Assembly (NCBI GenBank): GCA_945900965.1
Contig: CAMDKM010000005.1
Span: forward strand, 1-64,000
Reading direction: 5' to 3'
DNA: 64,000 nt
From: Bordetella parapertussis
GTDB taxonomy: Bacteria; Pseudomonadota; Gammaproteobacteria; Burkholderiales; JACQAP01
The notes below the pieces were generated by a model. That model made no database searches, was not told the DNA's origin, and saw only the letters and a program-made list of their open reading frames with translations. A program made the position numbers and the translations under genes. Below are positions 35,764-44,901 of the stretch, in pieces; positions within the stretch are counted from its first letter, which is position 1; the number at the start of each line of letters is the position of its first letter.

Positions 35764-35931
35764 CTTCAACACGAAGGGCACGAAGGTAAACACGAAGGTC
35801 CACGAAGGAAGTCCGTATCAGGAAAACGCGGGCAGGATTCACTTGTACTTGATTTCCTTCGTGTCCTTCGTGAATACCTAAAAAGGTACTTCACGCTTAC
35901 GCGAGGGTATTCGTGCGCTTTCGTGTTAAGC
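35764..35931. repeat. Inverted repeat, CACGAAGG arm type with nested insert (copy J)
   Basis: The left arm is CAACACGAAGGGCACGAAGG; the right arm is TTCCTTCGTGTCCTTCGTGA, then an insert at 35880-35910 (AAAAAGGTACTTCACGCTTA...GGGTAT), then TCGTGCGCTTTCGTGTT. It is the only copy with this arm type, yet it carries the same nested insert as copies D and H. It lies between the TonB-like gene and dsbC. Confidence 0.82.
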
Positions 35932-35964
35932 GCGTTTTTTCATTCTCTAACGGAAAACTCGGTG

Positions 35965-36714
35965 TTATTTACCGTTACCCGCTGCCTGGGACAAATAAGT
36001 CTCGATTTGGTCGGCCGGTATGGCACCTGGCACTCTTTTGCCATCGGCAAAAAACAGGGTCGGCGTGCCGCTGATTTTTTTCGTTTGTCCAAAGGCAACA
36101 ATTTTGTCGACCGGGTTGTCGCACTCGCCACTGACTTTGGGCTGCTTACCCTTGAGCATGTAATCGTCCCAAGCCTTTATGCGGTCGCTTGAACACCAAA
36201 TGGCTCTCGATACCTCGGGCGCCTTGGGATGCAGTTGCTCGATCGGATACAGGAAAAGATAAATCGTCACATTGTCGATTTTCTCCAGATCCCTCTCCAG
36301 TCGTTTGCAGTACGGACAATCCGGGTCGGAAAACACCGCCACCTTGCGCGCGCCATTGCCTTTCACCTTCTTGAACGCCAGGTCAAACGGCAACTGTTCG
36401 AAAGGAAACGCCATTTGCTTGAGTTTCTTTTCCTCCAGCTCGCGCTGCCTGGCGCCCGTAATATTATTTTTTGTCCCGAGCTCGATGATATTGCCGTCGA
36501 TCAGGTACTGGAATTTTTCGTCGGCATAAACGATCTGCCCGTCAACGACAATTTCGTACAAGCCGAGGTGGGGCGTCTTTTGAACGCTTTCGACGTTGGC
36601 ACCAGGAAATTTCTTGACCATTTCGGCCCGGATCGACGCTTCGTCCGCGCCAGCCCCTCCCGCCCCCAGCAAAGCGAAAGCAAAAATCACATTCAGGATA
36701 GATTTTTTCGACAT
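35965..36714 (-). CDS. dsbC: Thiol:disulfide isomerase DsbC
   Basis: 249 residues. Signal peptide (SILNVIFAFALLGAGGAGA), an N-terminal dimerisation domain (about 25-85, EMVKKFPGANVESVQKTPHLGLYEIVVDG) and a thioredoxin-fold catalytic domain with CPYC in VFSDPDCPYCKRLE. A second cysteine pair (IWCSSD, SGECDNP) is the structural disulfide of DsbC. The cis-proline segment SGTPTLFFADGKRVPG is present. It acts in the periplasm to correct wrong disulfides. Followed downstream by repeat J. Confidence 0.95.
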   Translation of the reverse strand: MSKKSILNVIFAFALLGAGGAGADEASIRAEMVKKFPGANVESVQKTPHLGLYEIVVDGQIVYADEKFQYLIDGNIIELGTKNNITGARQRELEEKKLKQMAFPFEQLPFDLAFKKVKGNGARKVAVFSDPDCPYCKRLERDLEKIDNVTIYLFLYPIEQLHPKAPEVSRAIWCSSDRIKAWDDYMLKGKQPKVSGECDNPVDKIVAFGQTKKISGTPTLFFADGKRVPGAIPADQIETYLSQAAGNGK

Positions 36715-36759
36715 GAGTCCTCAGTTGGAAGAAATTTGACAGCTATCACTCTGTGCCAC

Positions 36760-37923
36760 TCATCCGAGCGCGCGATGCACCAGCCAGCGTTTGAGTGGGC
36801 TGGCCAGATCGGTCACGCGCAGCCCCAGATTTCGCAGCCGTTTTATGCCCGGCAAAGTAGTACCAAACAATTTATTCAGGCCGTCCGTCACACATTGCAT
36901 GGCCAGAATTTCCTCCTGGCGGCTACGTTCGTAGCGCCGAAGCAGCGATCTGGCACCACAGTCGTCGAATGCTTCACGCTCCGCAAGAATCGCGGCCAGC
37001 GCTTCAACGTCTCCAAAGCCAAGATTCAGCCCTTGACCAGCAAGCGGGTGGACATTATGAGCGGCGTCACCCACCACCACAAGGCGGGGAGCGATCAAAC
37101 TTGGCAATCGCATCCAGCGCAACGGGAAGCCTGCTGGAGCGTTCAATGCAAGCATTTTGCCCAAAATACCCTGACAAGCCTGTTCGACTGCCCCGGCAAG
37201 GATGTCAGGAGTCGATTCACGCAATGTTCGCGCCCGATCATGCGCAAGCGACCACACCATCGAGACACAATCGCCAGGCAGCGGCAGCAATGCGAGTACG
37301 CCATCGGGAAGAAACCATTGATAGGCAGTGTTTCTGTGCGGAATTTCGATCCGAAAATTGACCACCAGGCCGGTCTGCCCGTATTCGCGAATATTAGGAA
37401 CCAGGCCCGCCGCAGCCCGCAATTTCGAGTCGGTTCCGTCGGCCGCCACCAACAGACGCGCTTCCAGTGACGATCCATCGGCCAACTCACACACTGCCGC
37501 TCCTTCGCGCCAGGATGCCGCTTGAAAGGCCGCCGCCACCCGGACCAACTGCGGCGCTTCGGCGACCAGCGATTGCTCGATCGCATGTCGAAGGTTCGAC
37601 TCTTCGACAATCACCGCAAGTTCCGGCACTTGGCTGCGATAAGCACTGAACCGCAGCGACGAACCCGCTTCGTCACCGAACACTTGCATGTCGTGGATCG
37701 GTGAAATTCGATCCAGCGCGAGGCGCCCCCAGACGCCTCCACACTCCAGGAACCTCCGGGTTCGCTGGCTTAATGCATACACGCGATGATCGAAACCATC
37801 AGCCGGCAACGGACGTGGTATGCCGGGCTCGATCAGCGCGACATTCAAGCCAGCCCGCACCAGCGAGAGCGCCAACGTCGCACCCACGGGTCCGCCGCCG
37901 ACAATAGCCACGTCATGAATCAT
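36760..37923 (-). CDS. UbiH/UbiF/COQ6-family FAD monooxygenase
   Basis: 387-residue flavin hydroxylase of ubiquinone synthesis. It has the N-terminal dinucleotide-binding motif VGGGPVGATLALSLVRAG, a DGTDSKLRAAAG segment, and the second FAD motif VVVGDAAHNVHPLAGQGLNLGFGDV. Which ring position it hydroxylates (UbiH, UbiF, UbiI, UbiL or UbiM type) cannot be decided from sequence inspection. ATG 37923 (MIHDVAIVGGG) is the family start. It lies 45 bp upstream of dsbC on the same strand. Confidence 0.9.
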   Translation of the reverse strand: MIHDVAIVGGGPVGATLALSLVRAGLNVALIEPGIPRPLPADGFDHRVYALSQRTRRFLECGGVWGRLALDRISPIHDMQVFGDEAGSSLRFSAYRSQVPELAVIVEESNLRHAIEQSLVAEAPQLVRVAAAFQAASWREGAAVCELADGSSLEARLLVAADGTDSKLRAAAGLVPNIREYGQTGLVVNFRIEIPHRNTAYQWFLPDGVLALLPLPGDCVSMVWSLAHDRARTLRESTPDILAGAVEQACQGILGKMLALNAPAGFPLRWMRLPSLIAPRLVVVGDAAHNVHPLAGQGLNLGFGDVEALAAILAEREAFDDCGARSLLRRYERSRQEEILAMQCVTDGLNKLFGTTLPGIKRLRNLGLRVTDLASPLKRWLVHRALG

Positions 37924-38149
37924 GCTTGAACTCCAATGCTCTGGCTCAACAGGCCGTTTTCTTGACAATGCCCAACCCCGTCAGTAACCTTGCGCACCCT
38001 GTTCGGGGGGGCGGTAGTTTCAGACAATTCGACCATGGGTGGGCAGGGTTCGAATTGAAACGAAATCGGCGCTATAACCGCCGCCGGGTGCTTAGGCAAT
38101 AACAGGTCGAATACATTAGCTTAAGACGCTACAGAGCAGGAAAATTTTC

Positions 38150-38226
38150 GGTGATATAGCTCAGTTGGTTAGAGCACAGCACTCATAATGCTGGGGTCGG
38201 TGGTTCAAGTCCACCTATCACCACCA
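38150..38226 (+). tRNA. tRNA-Met (CAT), elongator type
   Basis: A 77-nt cloverleaf with encoded CCA. The acceptor stem is GGTGATA/TATCACC, the D arm GCTCAGTTGGTTAGAGC, the anticodon stem CAGCA/TGCTG with loop CTCATAA (anticodon CAT), a short variable loop GGGTC, and the T arm GGTGG-TTCAAGT-CCACC. The D-arm and anticodon regions resemble elongator tRNA-Met; all stems pair fully and the initiator hallmark of an unpaired position 1 is absent. Confidence 0.95.
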
Positions 38227-38237
38227 TCAAGCGCAAA

Positions 38238-38267
38238 CAAGGGCCTGCCTCGACGCGGGCCCTTTTT
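38238..38267 (+). terminator. Rho-independent terminator after tRNA-Met
   Basis: The hairpin AAGGGCC-TGC/GCG-GGCCCTT is followed by a run of T residues, about 12 bp after the tRNA. Confidence 0.85.
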
Positions 38268-38419
38268 AATTCGGGATTGGCCCGGCACTTAAGCTGCCCA
38301 CTGCGGCAGGCAAACACGGTAGACTTTTAACGTCCTGTTTTGTTTGGGGATAGATTCGATCAGATGCCATGAACGCGGTTATTCGTTCGAATAATGTAGG
38401 TCCGGATCATATATTGCCG

Positions 38420-38749
38420 ATGAAGATGAGCCGTTTTTTGCGCCCATTACTGGTCGCCTGCCTGATGCTGGGGCTGTGTACCCCTGTTTTGGCGTTTCGT
38501 ACCTTTCCGCCCGACGTGCGGCGCGGCGAAATCATCGCACACCAATATCCGGCGCTTAAGATTGGCGCTACCACCTATCGACTTGCGCCGGGCGCGAAAA
38601 TATTCGACTGGCAGAATATGATCATGGTCCCGACCGCACTTCCCGCCCGCCGCTTGCAGGTACTTTATACCGTGGATTTTAATGGGCATCTTTCCGCCAT
38701 CTGGCTGCTGACCGACGAGGAATTGCGGCGCTTTCCGCTCAATCAATAA
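38420..38749 (+). CDS. Exported hypothetical protein
   Basis: 109 residues from ATG 38420, giving a typical signal peptide (MKMSRFLRPLLVACLMLGLCTPVLA); an in-frame ATG at 38369 would add 17 residues. The mature part (RTFPPDVRRGEIIAHQYPALKIGATTYRLAPGAKI...) contains a conserved-looking small beta-rich domain ending in IWLLTDEEL. I do not recognise a named family. Placed between tRNA-Met and repeat K. Confidence 0.7.
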   Translation: MKMSRFLRPLLVACLMLGLCTPVLAFRTFPPDVRRGEIIAHQYPALKIGATTYRLAPGAKIFDWQNMIMVPTALPARRLQVLYTVDFNGHLSAIWLLTDEELRRFPLNQ

Positions 38750-38750
38750 A

Positions 38751-38910
38751 CCTAAAAAAAGCAGTTGAATCACGGAGACCACGGAGATCCCGGGGGGAAA
38801 CATTGAGCTATTTTTGTCGGTACGTTCGCCCTCTGGGTGAGAGGCCAGAGCAATATAAGTTCTTGTATTTCTCCGTGTACTCCGTGCCCTCCGTGATTCA
38901 ATCGTCTTTT
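38751..38910. repeat. Inverted repeat, CACGGAG arm type (copy K)
   Basis: Same family as 14112-14270 but inverted. It begins CCTAAAAAAAGCAGTTGAATC, and its right arm ends CTCCGTGCCCTCCGTGATTCAA. The interior shares CTCTGGGTGAGAGGCCAGAG with the other copies. It fills the gap before miaB. Confidence 0.85.
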
Positions 38911-38925
38911 GTGAGATAAGGCCAC

Positions 38926-40260
38926 ATGAAGAAGCTGTACATTCGTACCTTCGGCTGCCAGATGAATGAGTACGACTCGGACAAGATGGCCGACGTATTG
39001 ATGTCGGGCGGAGAATACGAGCAGACCACGGATCCGGCCACGGCGGATGTCATTCTTTTCAACACCTGCTCGGTCCGCGAAAGAGCGCAGGAAAAAGTAT
39101 TTCATGACCTGGGCCGCGTCCGGCCTTTCAAGCAGGCCAATCCGAATGTAATTATCGGCGTAGGCGGGTGTGTCGCCAGCCAGGAAGGTGCCGCTATTGT
39201 TAAACGAGCGCCTTATGTAGATCTGGTGTTCGGGCCGCAAACCCTGCATCGCCTGCCGCAAATGATTCGCGAAAGAAAACGCAGCGGCCGGGCGCAGGTG
39301 GACATATCGTTTCCCGAGATTGAGAAGTTCGATCATCTTCCGCCGCCTCGCGTCGAATCCTGCACAGCCTTCGTGTCGATCATGGAAGGTTGCAGTAAAT
39401 ATTGCAGTTTCTGCGTCGTGCCGTATACGCGCGGAGAAGAAGTTTCGCGCCCGCTCGATGATGTGATGACCGAGGTGGCCGATCTCGCGGACCAGGGAGT
39501 CAGGGATGTCACGCTTCTCGGCCAGAACGTCAACGCCTACCGCGGCACCTTGCAGAATGGAGAGACGGCCGATTTCCCTTTATTGCTGGAGTATCTCGCC
39601 GAGATTCCCGGCCTCGCGCGGCTGCGTTTTACCACCTCGCACCCCAAGGAATTCAGCCAACGCTTGATCGACGCCTACGCCCGCCTGCCGCAGCTGACCA
39701 ACCAGGTGCATTTGCCGGTACAGTCCGGCTCTGATCGAGTATTGGCCGCCATGAAGCGCGGATACACGGCTGTCGAATACAAATCCATCATCCGGCGGCT
39801 TCGCGCGCTGCGGCCAGACATTTCAGTGACAACGGATTTTATCGTCGGCTTTCCGGGCGAAAGTGACGCGGATTTCGAGCAAACCCTGAAACTGGTTGCC
39901 GACGTGGGTTTTGACGCCAGTTATAGCTTTACCTATAGCCCACGACCCGGCACGCCCGCCGCCGCTTTTGCCGATCAGGTACCTCAGGAAATCAAACAGG
40001 CGCGGCTGGCCAGATTGCAGGCCATCCTGGATGCCGGAGCAGACACCATTGCCAAAGCTATGGTCGGCACCGTTCAGCAGGTGTTGGTCGAAGGGCCCTC
40101 CAGGAAACAACCCTTGGAGCTGGTGGCCCGCACCAGCAATAACTGGGTGGTGAATTTCCCGGGCCCGCAGCGCCTGGTCGGGCAGATAATAGACGTACGT
40201 ATCGTTGCCGCCATGGCGCATACCTTGCGCGCCGAAGTCCTGGTCAGGGAACCCGCTTGA
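38926..40260 (+). CDS. miaB: tRNA-2-methylthio-N6-dimethylallyladenosine synthase MiaB
   Basis: 444 residues. Radical-SAM methylthiotransferase acting on i6A37 of tRNAs that read U-starting codons. The N-terminal domain holds cysteines for a second cluster ([27 protein letters not shown]). The radical SAM motif is CSKYCSFC near residue 155, and a C-terminal TRAM domain is present. It heads miaB-phoH-ybeY-corC-lnt, overlapping phoH by 4 bp. Confidence 0.97.
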   Translation: MKKLYIRTFGCQMNEYDSDKMADVLMSGGEYEQTTDPATADVILFNTCSVRERAQEKVFHDLGRVRPFKQANPNVIIGVGGCVASQEGAAIVKRAPYVDLVFGPQTLHRLPQMIRERKRSGRAQVDISFPEIEKFDHLPPPRVESCTAFVSIMEGCSKYCSFCVVPYTRGEEVSRPLDDVMTEVADLADQGVRDVTLLGQNVNAYRGTLQNGETADFPLLLEYLAEIPGLARLRFTTSHPKEFSQRLIDAYARLPQLTNQVHLPVQSGSDRVLAAMKRGYTAVEYKSIIRRLRALRPDISVTTDFIVGFPGESDADFEQTLKLVADVGFDASYSFTYSPRPGTPAAAFADQVPQEIKQARLARLQAILDAGADTIAKAMVGTVQQVLVEGPSRKQPLELVARTSNNWVVNFPGPQRLVGQIIDVRIVAAMAHTLRAEVLVREPA

Positions 40261-41207
40261 ACCCCGTCGAACTCTCGTTTACGCCGGTGGATAACGACCG
40301 GCTCGCCAATCTGTGCGGGGCGCTGGATGAAAATCTCAGGCAGATTGAAAACGCCCTCGACGTGTCAATTGCCCGCCGTGGCGAGAGTTTCCGGGTGTCC
40401 GGCGAAGCCGGTCAGACCCGGCTGGCCGCGCAAGCCCTGCAACGCTTCTACGGACAGGCGAGCGCACACCTCGGCCTGGAAGAAATTCAGCTCGGGTTAA
40501 TCGAATTATCCGGGCCGGGAACAGTTCAGGCAGACGACTCGCTGGTCCTGCACACTCGCCGGCGCGATCTGCATGGCCGCACGCCTCGCCAGAATCAGTA
40601 CATACGCCATATCAAGGAATTCGACATCACCTTCGGCATTGGGCCGGCCGGCACCGGTAAGACCTACCTGGCCGTGGCCTGCGCCGTTGACGCCTTCGAG
40701 CGCGACCTTATAAAGCGCATCGTGCTGGTGCGGCCGGCGGTGGAAGCGGGCGAGCGGCTGGGGTTTCTACCCGGCGATCTTGCGCAAAAAGTCGACCCCT
40801 ACCTGCGGCCTCTTTACGATGCGCTTTACGACTTGATGGGCTTCGAAAAAGTCGGAAAACTGTTCGAAAAAGGCACTATCGAAATTGCGCCCCTGGCCTA
40901 CATGCGCGGACGCACCTTGAATCATTCCTTCATCATTTTGGATGAAGCGCAAAACACCACGCCCGAACAAATGAAAATGTTCCTCACCCGAATGGGGTTT
41001 GGCAGCAAAGTCGTGGTGACCGGAGACGTCACCCAGATCGACTTGCCGAAAAGCCAGAAAAGCGGCCTGATCGAGGCACGCGCGGTACTTGGCGAAGTGC
41101 GCGGCATCGCGTTCACGGATTTTTTATCCGAAGACGTGGTAAGGCATCCCCTGGTACAGCGCATCGTGCTTGCCTACGAACGCATCCACCACCGCGGCGG
41201 GGAATGA
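40257..41207 (+). CDS. ybeZ: PhoH-like ATPase (YbeZ)
   Basis: 316 residues. PhoH family NTPase with Walker [20 protein letters not shown] and Walker [15 protein letters not shown], followed by sensor-like GDVTQIDLP. Works with the neighbouring YbeY in ribosome/RNA metabolism according to the conserved pairing. A divergent N-terminal RNA-binding-like region precedes the ATPase (about residues 1-110). TTG or upstream starts are possible, as the codon at 40257 is inside the miaB stop overlap. Confidence 0.95.
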   Translation: MNPVELSFTPVDNDRLANLCGALDENLRQIENALDVSIARRGESFRVSGEAGQTRLAAQALQRFYGQASAHLGLEEIQLGLIELSGPGTVQADDSLVLHTRRRDLHGRTPRQNQYIRHIKEFDITFGIGPAGTGKTYLAVACAVDAFERDLIKRIVLVRPAVEAGERLGFLPGDLAQKVDPYLRPLYDALYDLMGFEKVGKLFEKGTIEIAPLAYMRGRTLNHSFIILDEAQNTTPEQMKMFLTRMGFGSKVVVTGDVTQIDLPKSQKSGLIEARAVLGEVRGIAFTDFLSEDVVRHPLVQRIVLAYERIHHRGGE

Positions 41208-41701
41208 GCCGTATCGCCATAAGCGCCGGGAGTCCACGCAGCCGTGTCTTGCCGAATTTCTCGCTGGCGCTACAGTTTGCCGTTCGATCGGCGTCTTTGC
41301 CAAGCCGCTACCAGTTCAGAAAATGGGTGGCCGCGGCGTTATACTGCGATGCCGATATCGCGCTGCGGCTGGTCGGCGCCGCCGAAGGCCGGCGCTTGAA
41401 TCGGCAATACCGGGGACAGGATCACGCCACCAACGTCTTGACATTTGCATATCCGGATACCCGACCTTTGTCGGGCGACATTGTCTTGTGTGTGCCGGTT
41501 ATCGCCTCGGAAGCCCGCCTGCAGGACAAGCCCTTGCAGGCACACTACGCACACCTGGTGATTCACGGCACTTTGCACTTGCAGGGTTACGATCACACAA
41601 ATAAACGCGATGCAAATAGAATGGAAGCCCTCGAATCGGCAATTGTCACCGGGCTGAGGTATGCTGATCCCTACCAGACCCAGGTGAACGGTGAACGGTG
41701 A
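41204..41701 (+). CDS. ybeY: Endoribonuclease YbeY
   Basis: 165 residues. Single-strand RNase needed for 16S rRNA 3' maturation and ribosome quality control. The zinc motif HGTLHLQGYDH is intact, with GAAEGRRLNRQYRGQDHATNVLTF before it. The last residues (QVNGER) and the stop codon are encoded by the GTGAACG-type repeat Q, so the C terminus is repeat-derived. Overlaps phoH by 4 bp. Confidence 0.95.
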   Translation: MSRIAISAGSPRSRVLPNFSLALQFAVRSASLPSRYQFRKWVAAALYCDADIALRLVGAAEGRRLNRQYRGQDHATNVLTFAYPDTRPLSGDIVLCVPVIASEARLQDKPLQAHYAHLVIHGTLHLQGYDHTNKRDANRMEALESAIVTGLRYADPYQTQVNGER

Positions 41702-41784
41702 ATAGTGAACGGCGAACGGTAGAAAAGCTGATAAAGGTATCATTTGTCCGATGTACGACTCCCGGTCACCGATTAGCGTTCACT
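41683..41784. repeat. Inverted repeat with period-7 arms (GTGAACG) (copy Q)
   Basis: The left arm is GTGAACGGTGAACGGTGAATA, and the right arm near 41763 is CGGTCACCGATTAGCGTTCA. It overlaps the last codons of ybeY and ends just before corC. A related repeat is at 48125-48202. Confidence 0.7.
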
Positions 41785-41797
41785 CCTAAAACAACAG

Positions 41798-42634
41798 ATG
41801 CAAGACGAAGATCACAAACCGACATTACTCGAACGCCTTGGCGCGTTGCTGATGCGCGAGCCCGAGGACCGCGAGCAACTGATCGAACTGCTGCAGCGTT
41901 CCTACGAACGCAACCTGCTGGACGCCGATGCCCTTGGCATGATCGAAGGCGTGCTTCAGGTATCCGAGATGCAGGCACGCGACATCATGATTCCGCGTGC
42001 GCAAATGGATGTGATCGACATCGGCGATGCGCCCGAAAAATTCATTCCCTGGGTCATCGAGACCAGCCATTCGCGGTTTCCGGTCATCGGCGAAAACAAG
42101 GACGACGTCATCGGCATCCTGCTCGCCAAGGACCTGCTTCGCTACTACGCGGGCGAGGAATTCAATGTCCGCGAGATGCTCAGGCCGGCGGTGTTCATAC
42201 CCGAGTCGAAAAGGCTCAATGTCCTGCTTAAGGATTTCCGCAGCAACCGGAATCACATTGCCATCGTGGTGGACGAATACGGCGGCGTGGCGGGCCTGGT
42301 AACGATCGAGGATGTATTGGAGCAGATTGTCGGCGAGATCGAGGACGAATTCGATTTCGACGAAACCGAAGACAACATCATTCTCGACCGCAACGGGCAA
42401 TTTCGCGTCAAGGCGCAGACCGAAATCGCCGATTTCAATCGCACCTTCGATACCGACTTCAGTGACGAAGACTTCGATACCGTCGGCGGCCTGGTGCTGG
42501 ACCATCTCGGGCGGCTACCCAAACGAGGCGAGCAGTTTCGCGTGGGTAATCTGGGCTTCAAGGTGTTACGGGCGGACAGCCGTCGCCTGCACGTCCTGAT
42601 GGTCGAAAAACTTCCCCCGGAGAGCACCGGCTGA
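41798..42634 (+). CDS. corC: CorC/HlyC family CBS-domain protein
   Basis: 278 residues, soluble member of the CorC family. It has two CBS domains (about 65-185; IMIPRAQMDVIDIGD, VVDEYGGVAGLVTIEDVLEQIVG) and a C-terminal CorC_HlyC domain (TVGGLVLDHLGRLPKRGEQF). The family is linked to Mg and Co efflux, though the exact role of the short cytoplasmic form is unsettled. Its position next to lnt and ybeY is conserved across proteobacteria. Confidence 0.93.
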   Translation: MQDEDHKPTLLERLGALLMREPEDREQLIELLQRSYERNLLDADALGMIEGVLQVSEMQARDIMIPRAQMDVIDIGDAPEKFIPWVIETSHSRFPVIGENKDDVIGILLAKDLLRYYAGEEFNVREMLRPAVFIPESKRLNVLLKDFRSNRNHIAIVVDEYGGVAGLVTIEDVLEQIVGEIEDEFDFDETEDNIILDRNGQFRVKAQTEIADFNRTFDTDFSDEDFDTVGGLVLDHLGRLPKRGEQFRVGNLGFKVLRADSRRLHVLMVEKLPPESTG

Positions 42635-42671
42635 ACCCCGCACATCCCGAGGGCGCGGGGCTGTTTTCTCA

Positions 42672-44195
42672 GTGCGACTGAAAATTCCGGCCTTCCTGCT
42701 GGGAGCGGCGGCGGTTCTGAGCTTCGCCCCGTTTGGCTTTTACCCGCTTGCGGTTCTCGCGCTGACGGGAATGGTCCTGCTCTGGAATCGCTGCACCGGT
42801 CCTCGCCAAGTGATGGGCTTGGGTTTGGCGTTCGGACTGGGGTTTTTCCTGGCTGGCGTAAGTTGGGTGTATGTAAGCCTGCACGATTTCGGCGGAATGG
42901 CTGCACCTCTTGCAGCAGGGTTCACGCTGCTGTTCTGCGCGTTTCTCTCCTGCTTCCCGGCCCTGGCAGGCCTGTTGTCGTGGAAGATTCCCGCAGGCAT
43001 TGCGTGGCGATCAATGGTTTTGATCCCGGCGCTGTGGGTCTTGCTGGAGTGGGTGCGAGGCTGGATATTCACCGGATTTCCCTGGTTGGTCATCGGCTAT
43101 TCCCAAATACCCGAAAGCCCGCTCGCCGGATACGCACCGGTATTGGGCGCCTATGGCGTATCGCTTATGACCGCCATGACCGCTTGCGCCATCGCGTTCC
43201 TTGTTCAAGAAAACCTTCTATCCCGTTCGAAACCTGGTGCCGGTCAATGGTCGCTTGCCTCCAGCTTCGCCCTGAGTGTGCTGATAAGCATCCCGGTCGT
43301 GGGAGCAGGCTTGAAAACCATCAATTGGACTCACCCACTGCCTGGAGAGCCAACCACTGTCGCACTGCTTCAAGGCAACATTACCCAAGACCTCAAGTGG
43401 CGGCCCGAGCAGGCGACCGCAACCCTGGAAACCTATGCCGGATTGGTGCGGGCATCCGACGCGGCACTGATCGTGCTGCCCGAGACGGCGATACCCATGT
43501 TCCAGGTCAACACACCTCCAGCGTTCCTGGAGATGCTGGTCGAACATGGCAAGCGCAATGGTGGCGACATTCTGGTGGGTATTCCGGAGCTGGACCCCGA
43601 TGGGCGGTACTACAACAGCGTCATGAGCTTCGGCAACTCGACCAACCGTCCGTATCGCAAGCAACATCTGGTGCCCTTCGGGGATTATTTTCCCCTGCAA
43701 GGGGTTTTGGGCTGGATCATGCAGTTAATGGAAATCCCGATGTCGGCTTTCTCCCCTGGCGAGGGGCAACAAAGACCGCTAAATGTGGCTGGCCAAAAAG
43801 TAGCGATCAATATTTGTTACGAAGATGCCTTCGGCGAGGAAATTATCCGCCAGCTGCCGGAAGCCACCCTGTTGGCCAATTTCACCAACGACGCCTGGTG
43901 GGGAAAATCCATTGCTTCGCGCCAGCACTTGCAGATGGCGCAGATGCGCGCCCTTGAAGCCGGCCGGCCGATGCTGCGCGCCACCAATACCGGCGTCACC
44001 GCCATCATCGATGTGTCCGGACACATTGCCGCGCAGGCACCGGAATTCGCGACGACGACATTAAGCGCGACCGTGCGCGGTTATCAGGGCGCGACGCCTT
44101 ACGTCAGGGTTGGAAATTACGCTTTCCTGGCGCTTGTATTCGTGATGCTGGCAGCGCCGATTACCTGGTCGCGATTGTCTCGAAAAGCTAAATGA
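42672..44195 (+). CDS. lnt: Apolipoprotein N-acyltransferase Lnt
   Basis: 507 residues from a GTG start. Inner-membrane enzyme adding the third acyl chain to lipoproteins. The N-terminal half has about six membrane spans; the nitrilase-like periplasmic domain has the catalytic triad regions LPETAIP (Glu), KQHLVPFGDYFP (Lys) and INICYEDAFG (Cys). A final span lies near the C terminus. A weak GC-rich hairpin (CCCCGC/GCGGGG) sits in the 37-bp gap after corC. Confidence 0.95.
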   Translation: MRLKIPAFLLGAAAVLSFAPFGFYPLAVLALTGMVLLWNRCTGPRQVMGLGLAFGLGFFLAGVSWVYVSLHDFGGMAAPLAAGFTLLFCAFLSCFPALAGLLSWKIPAGIAWRSMVLIPALWVLLEWVRGWIFTGFPWLVIGYSQIPESPLAGYAPVLGAYGVSLMTAMTACAIAFLVQENLLSRSKPGAGQWSLASSFALSVLISIPVVGAGLKTINWTHPLPGEPTTVALLQGNITQDLKWRPEQATATLETYAGLVRASDAALIVLPETAIPMFQVNTPPAFLEMLVEHGKRNGGDILVGIPELDPDGRYYNSVMSFGNSTNRPYRKQHLVPFGDYFPLQGVLGWIMQLMEIPMSAFSPGEGQQRPLNVAGQKVAINICYEDAFGEEIIRQLPEATLLANFTNDAWWGKSIASRQHLQMAQMRALEAGRPMLRATNTGVTAIIDVSGHIAAQAPEFATTTLSATVRGYQGATPYVRVGNYAFLALVFVMLAAPITWSRLSRKAK

Positions 44196-44322
44196 ACCAC
44201 AGAGGCACAGAGACACGGAGAAAGACAAACTCGAATGAACATCACAGTCAGAATTTGATCGTGAACCGGATATCTCGTATCGCCCTTTTTGTCCTCGGCG
44301 TCTCTGTGCCTCTGTGGTGAAT
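44194..44322. repeat. Inverted repeat, CACAGAG arm type (copy L)
   Basis: The left arm is GAACCACAGAGGCACAGAGA, overlapping the lnt stop codon, and the right arm is GTCTCTGTGCCTCTGTGGTGA. The interior is shorter and different from those of copies A, B and O. It lies between the convergent lnt and DsrE-like genes. Confidence 0.82.
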
Positions 44323-44338
44323 ACCGTCTGCCGCCCCG

Positions 44339-44815
44339 CTACTGCATGTAAGCAAAACCTTGCCCCTGCAACTCGATGATTTCGGCATCCGCCATCGGCA
44401 CAATGGTGACGAATCCGTGGATATCCCGCGGCTCGAAGCCCCGACGTTTCGCCGCCACCCGACACATGCGGATATCGACAATTCCTCCCACCGTCAGGCT
44501 TTGCGCGCGTTTCATGAGCTCCGCATGTTTGGCAAAATTGGCCACGGCGAACATGCCGATTTCGTCGCCATGCAGCACGATGACAATCTTGCTGTCGAAG
44601 GGATCGGCTTCATTGAGCACGGACAGGTAGCTCGCGCGGTCCAGCACACTTTCGAGTTCGGCGACTGTTTTCACCGTCACGTCGTAAACGACTTTTTGCT
44701 TGCTGTAGGTTTTTTCCACCCCTTTTGCCCGCCCCCACGGCGCGAGCGGCTCGCCGGCAATCGCCGCCATCGGCAGCCCCAACAAAACGATCAGTATCAA
44801 CTTCAGGAGCTTCAT
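44339..44815 (-). CDS. Exported DsrE-like protein
   Basis: 158 residues. The signal peptide MKLLKLILIVLLGLPMAAIAG is followed by a DsrE/DsrF-like fold (KIVIVLHGDEIGMFAVANFAKHAELMKRAQSLTVGGIVDIRMCRVAAKRRGF). One cysteine lies in IRMCRVAA, near where DsrE-family sulfur carriers have theirs. Periplasmic location is inferred. ATG 44815 gives the signal peptide; the frame continues upstream without similarity. Divergent from glyQ. Confidence 0.8.
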   Translation of the reverse strand: MKLLKLILIVLLGLPMAAIAGEPLAPWGRAKGVEKTYSKQKVVYDVTVKTVAELESVLDRASYLSVLNEADPFDSKIVIVLHGDEIGMFAVANFAKHAELMKRAQSLTVGGIVDIRMCRVAAKRRGFEPRDIHGFVTIVPMADAEIIELQGQGFAYMQ

Positions 44816-44901
44816 GTTTTCTGCTTTCGGGTGCGCGGTATTGAGTACAATCGCCACTTTTCAATTGGGGCTTACGCCCTGATTTCTTGCGGAAATTGAT
44901 T

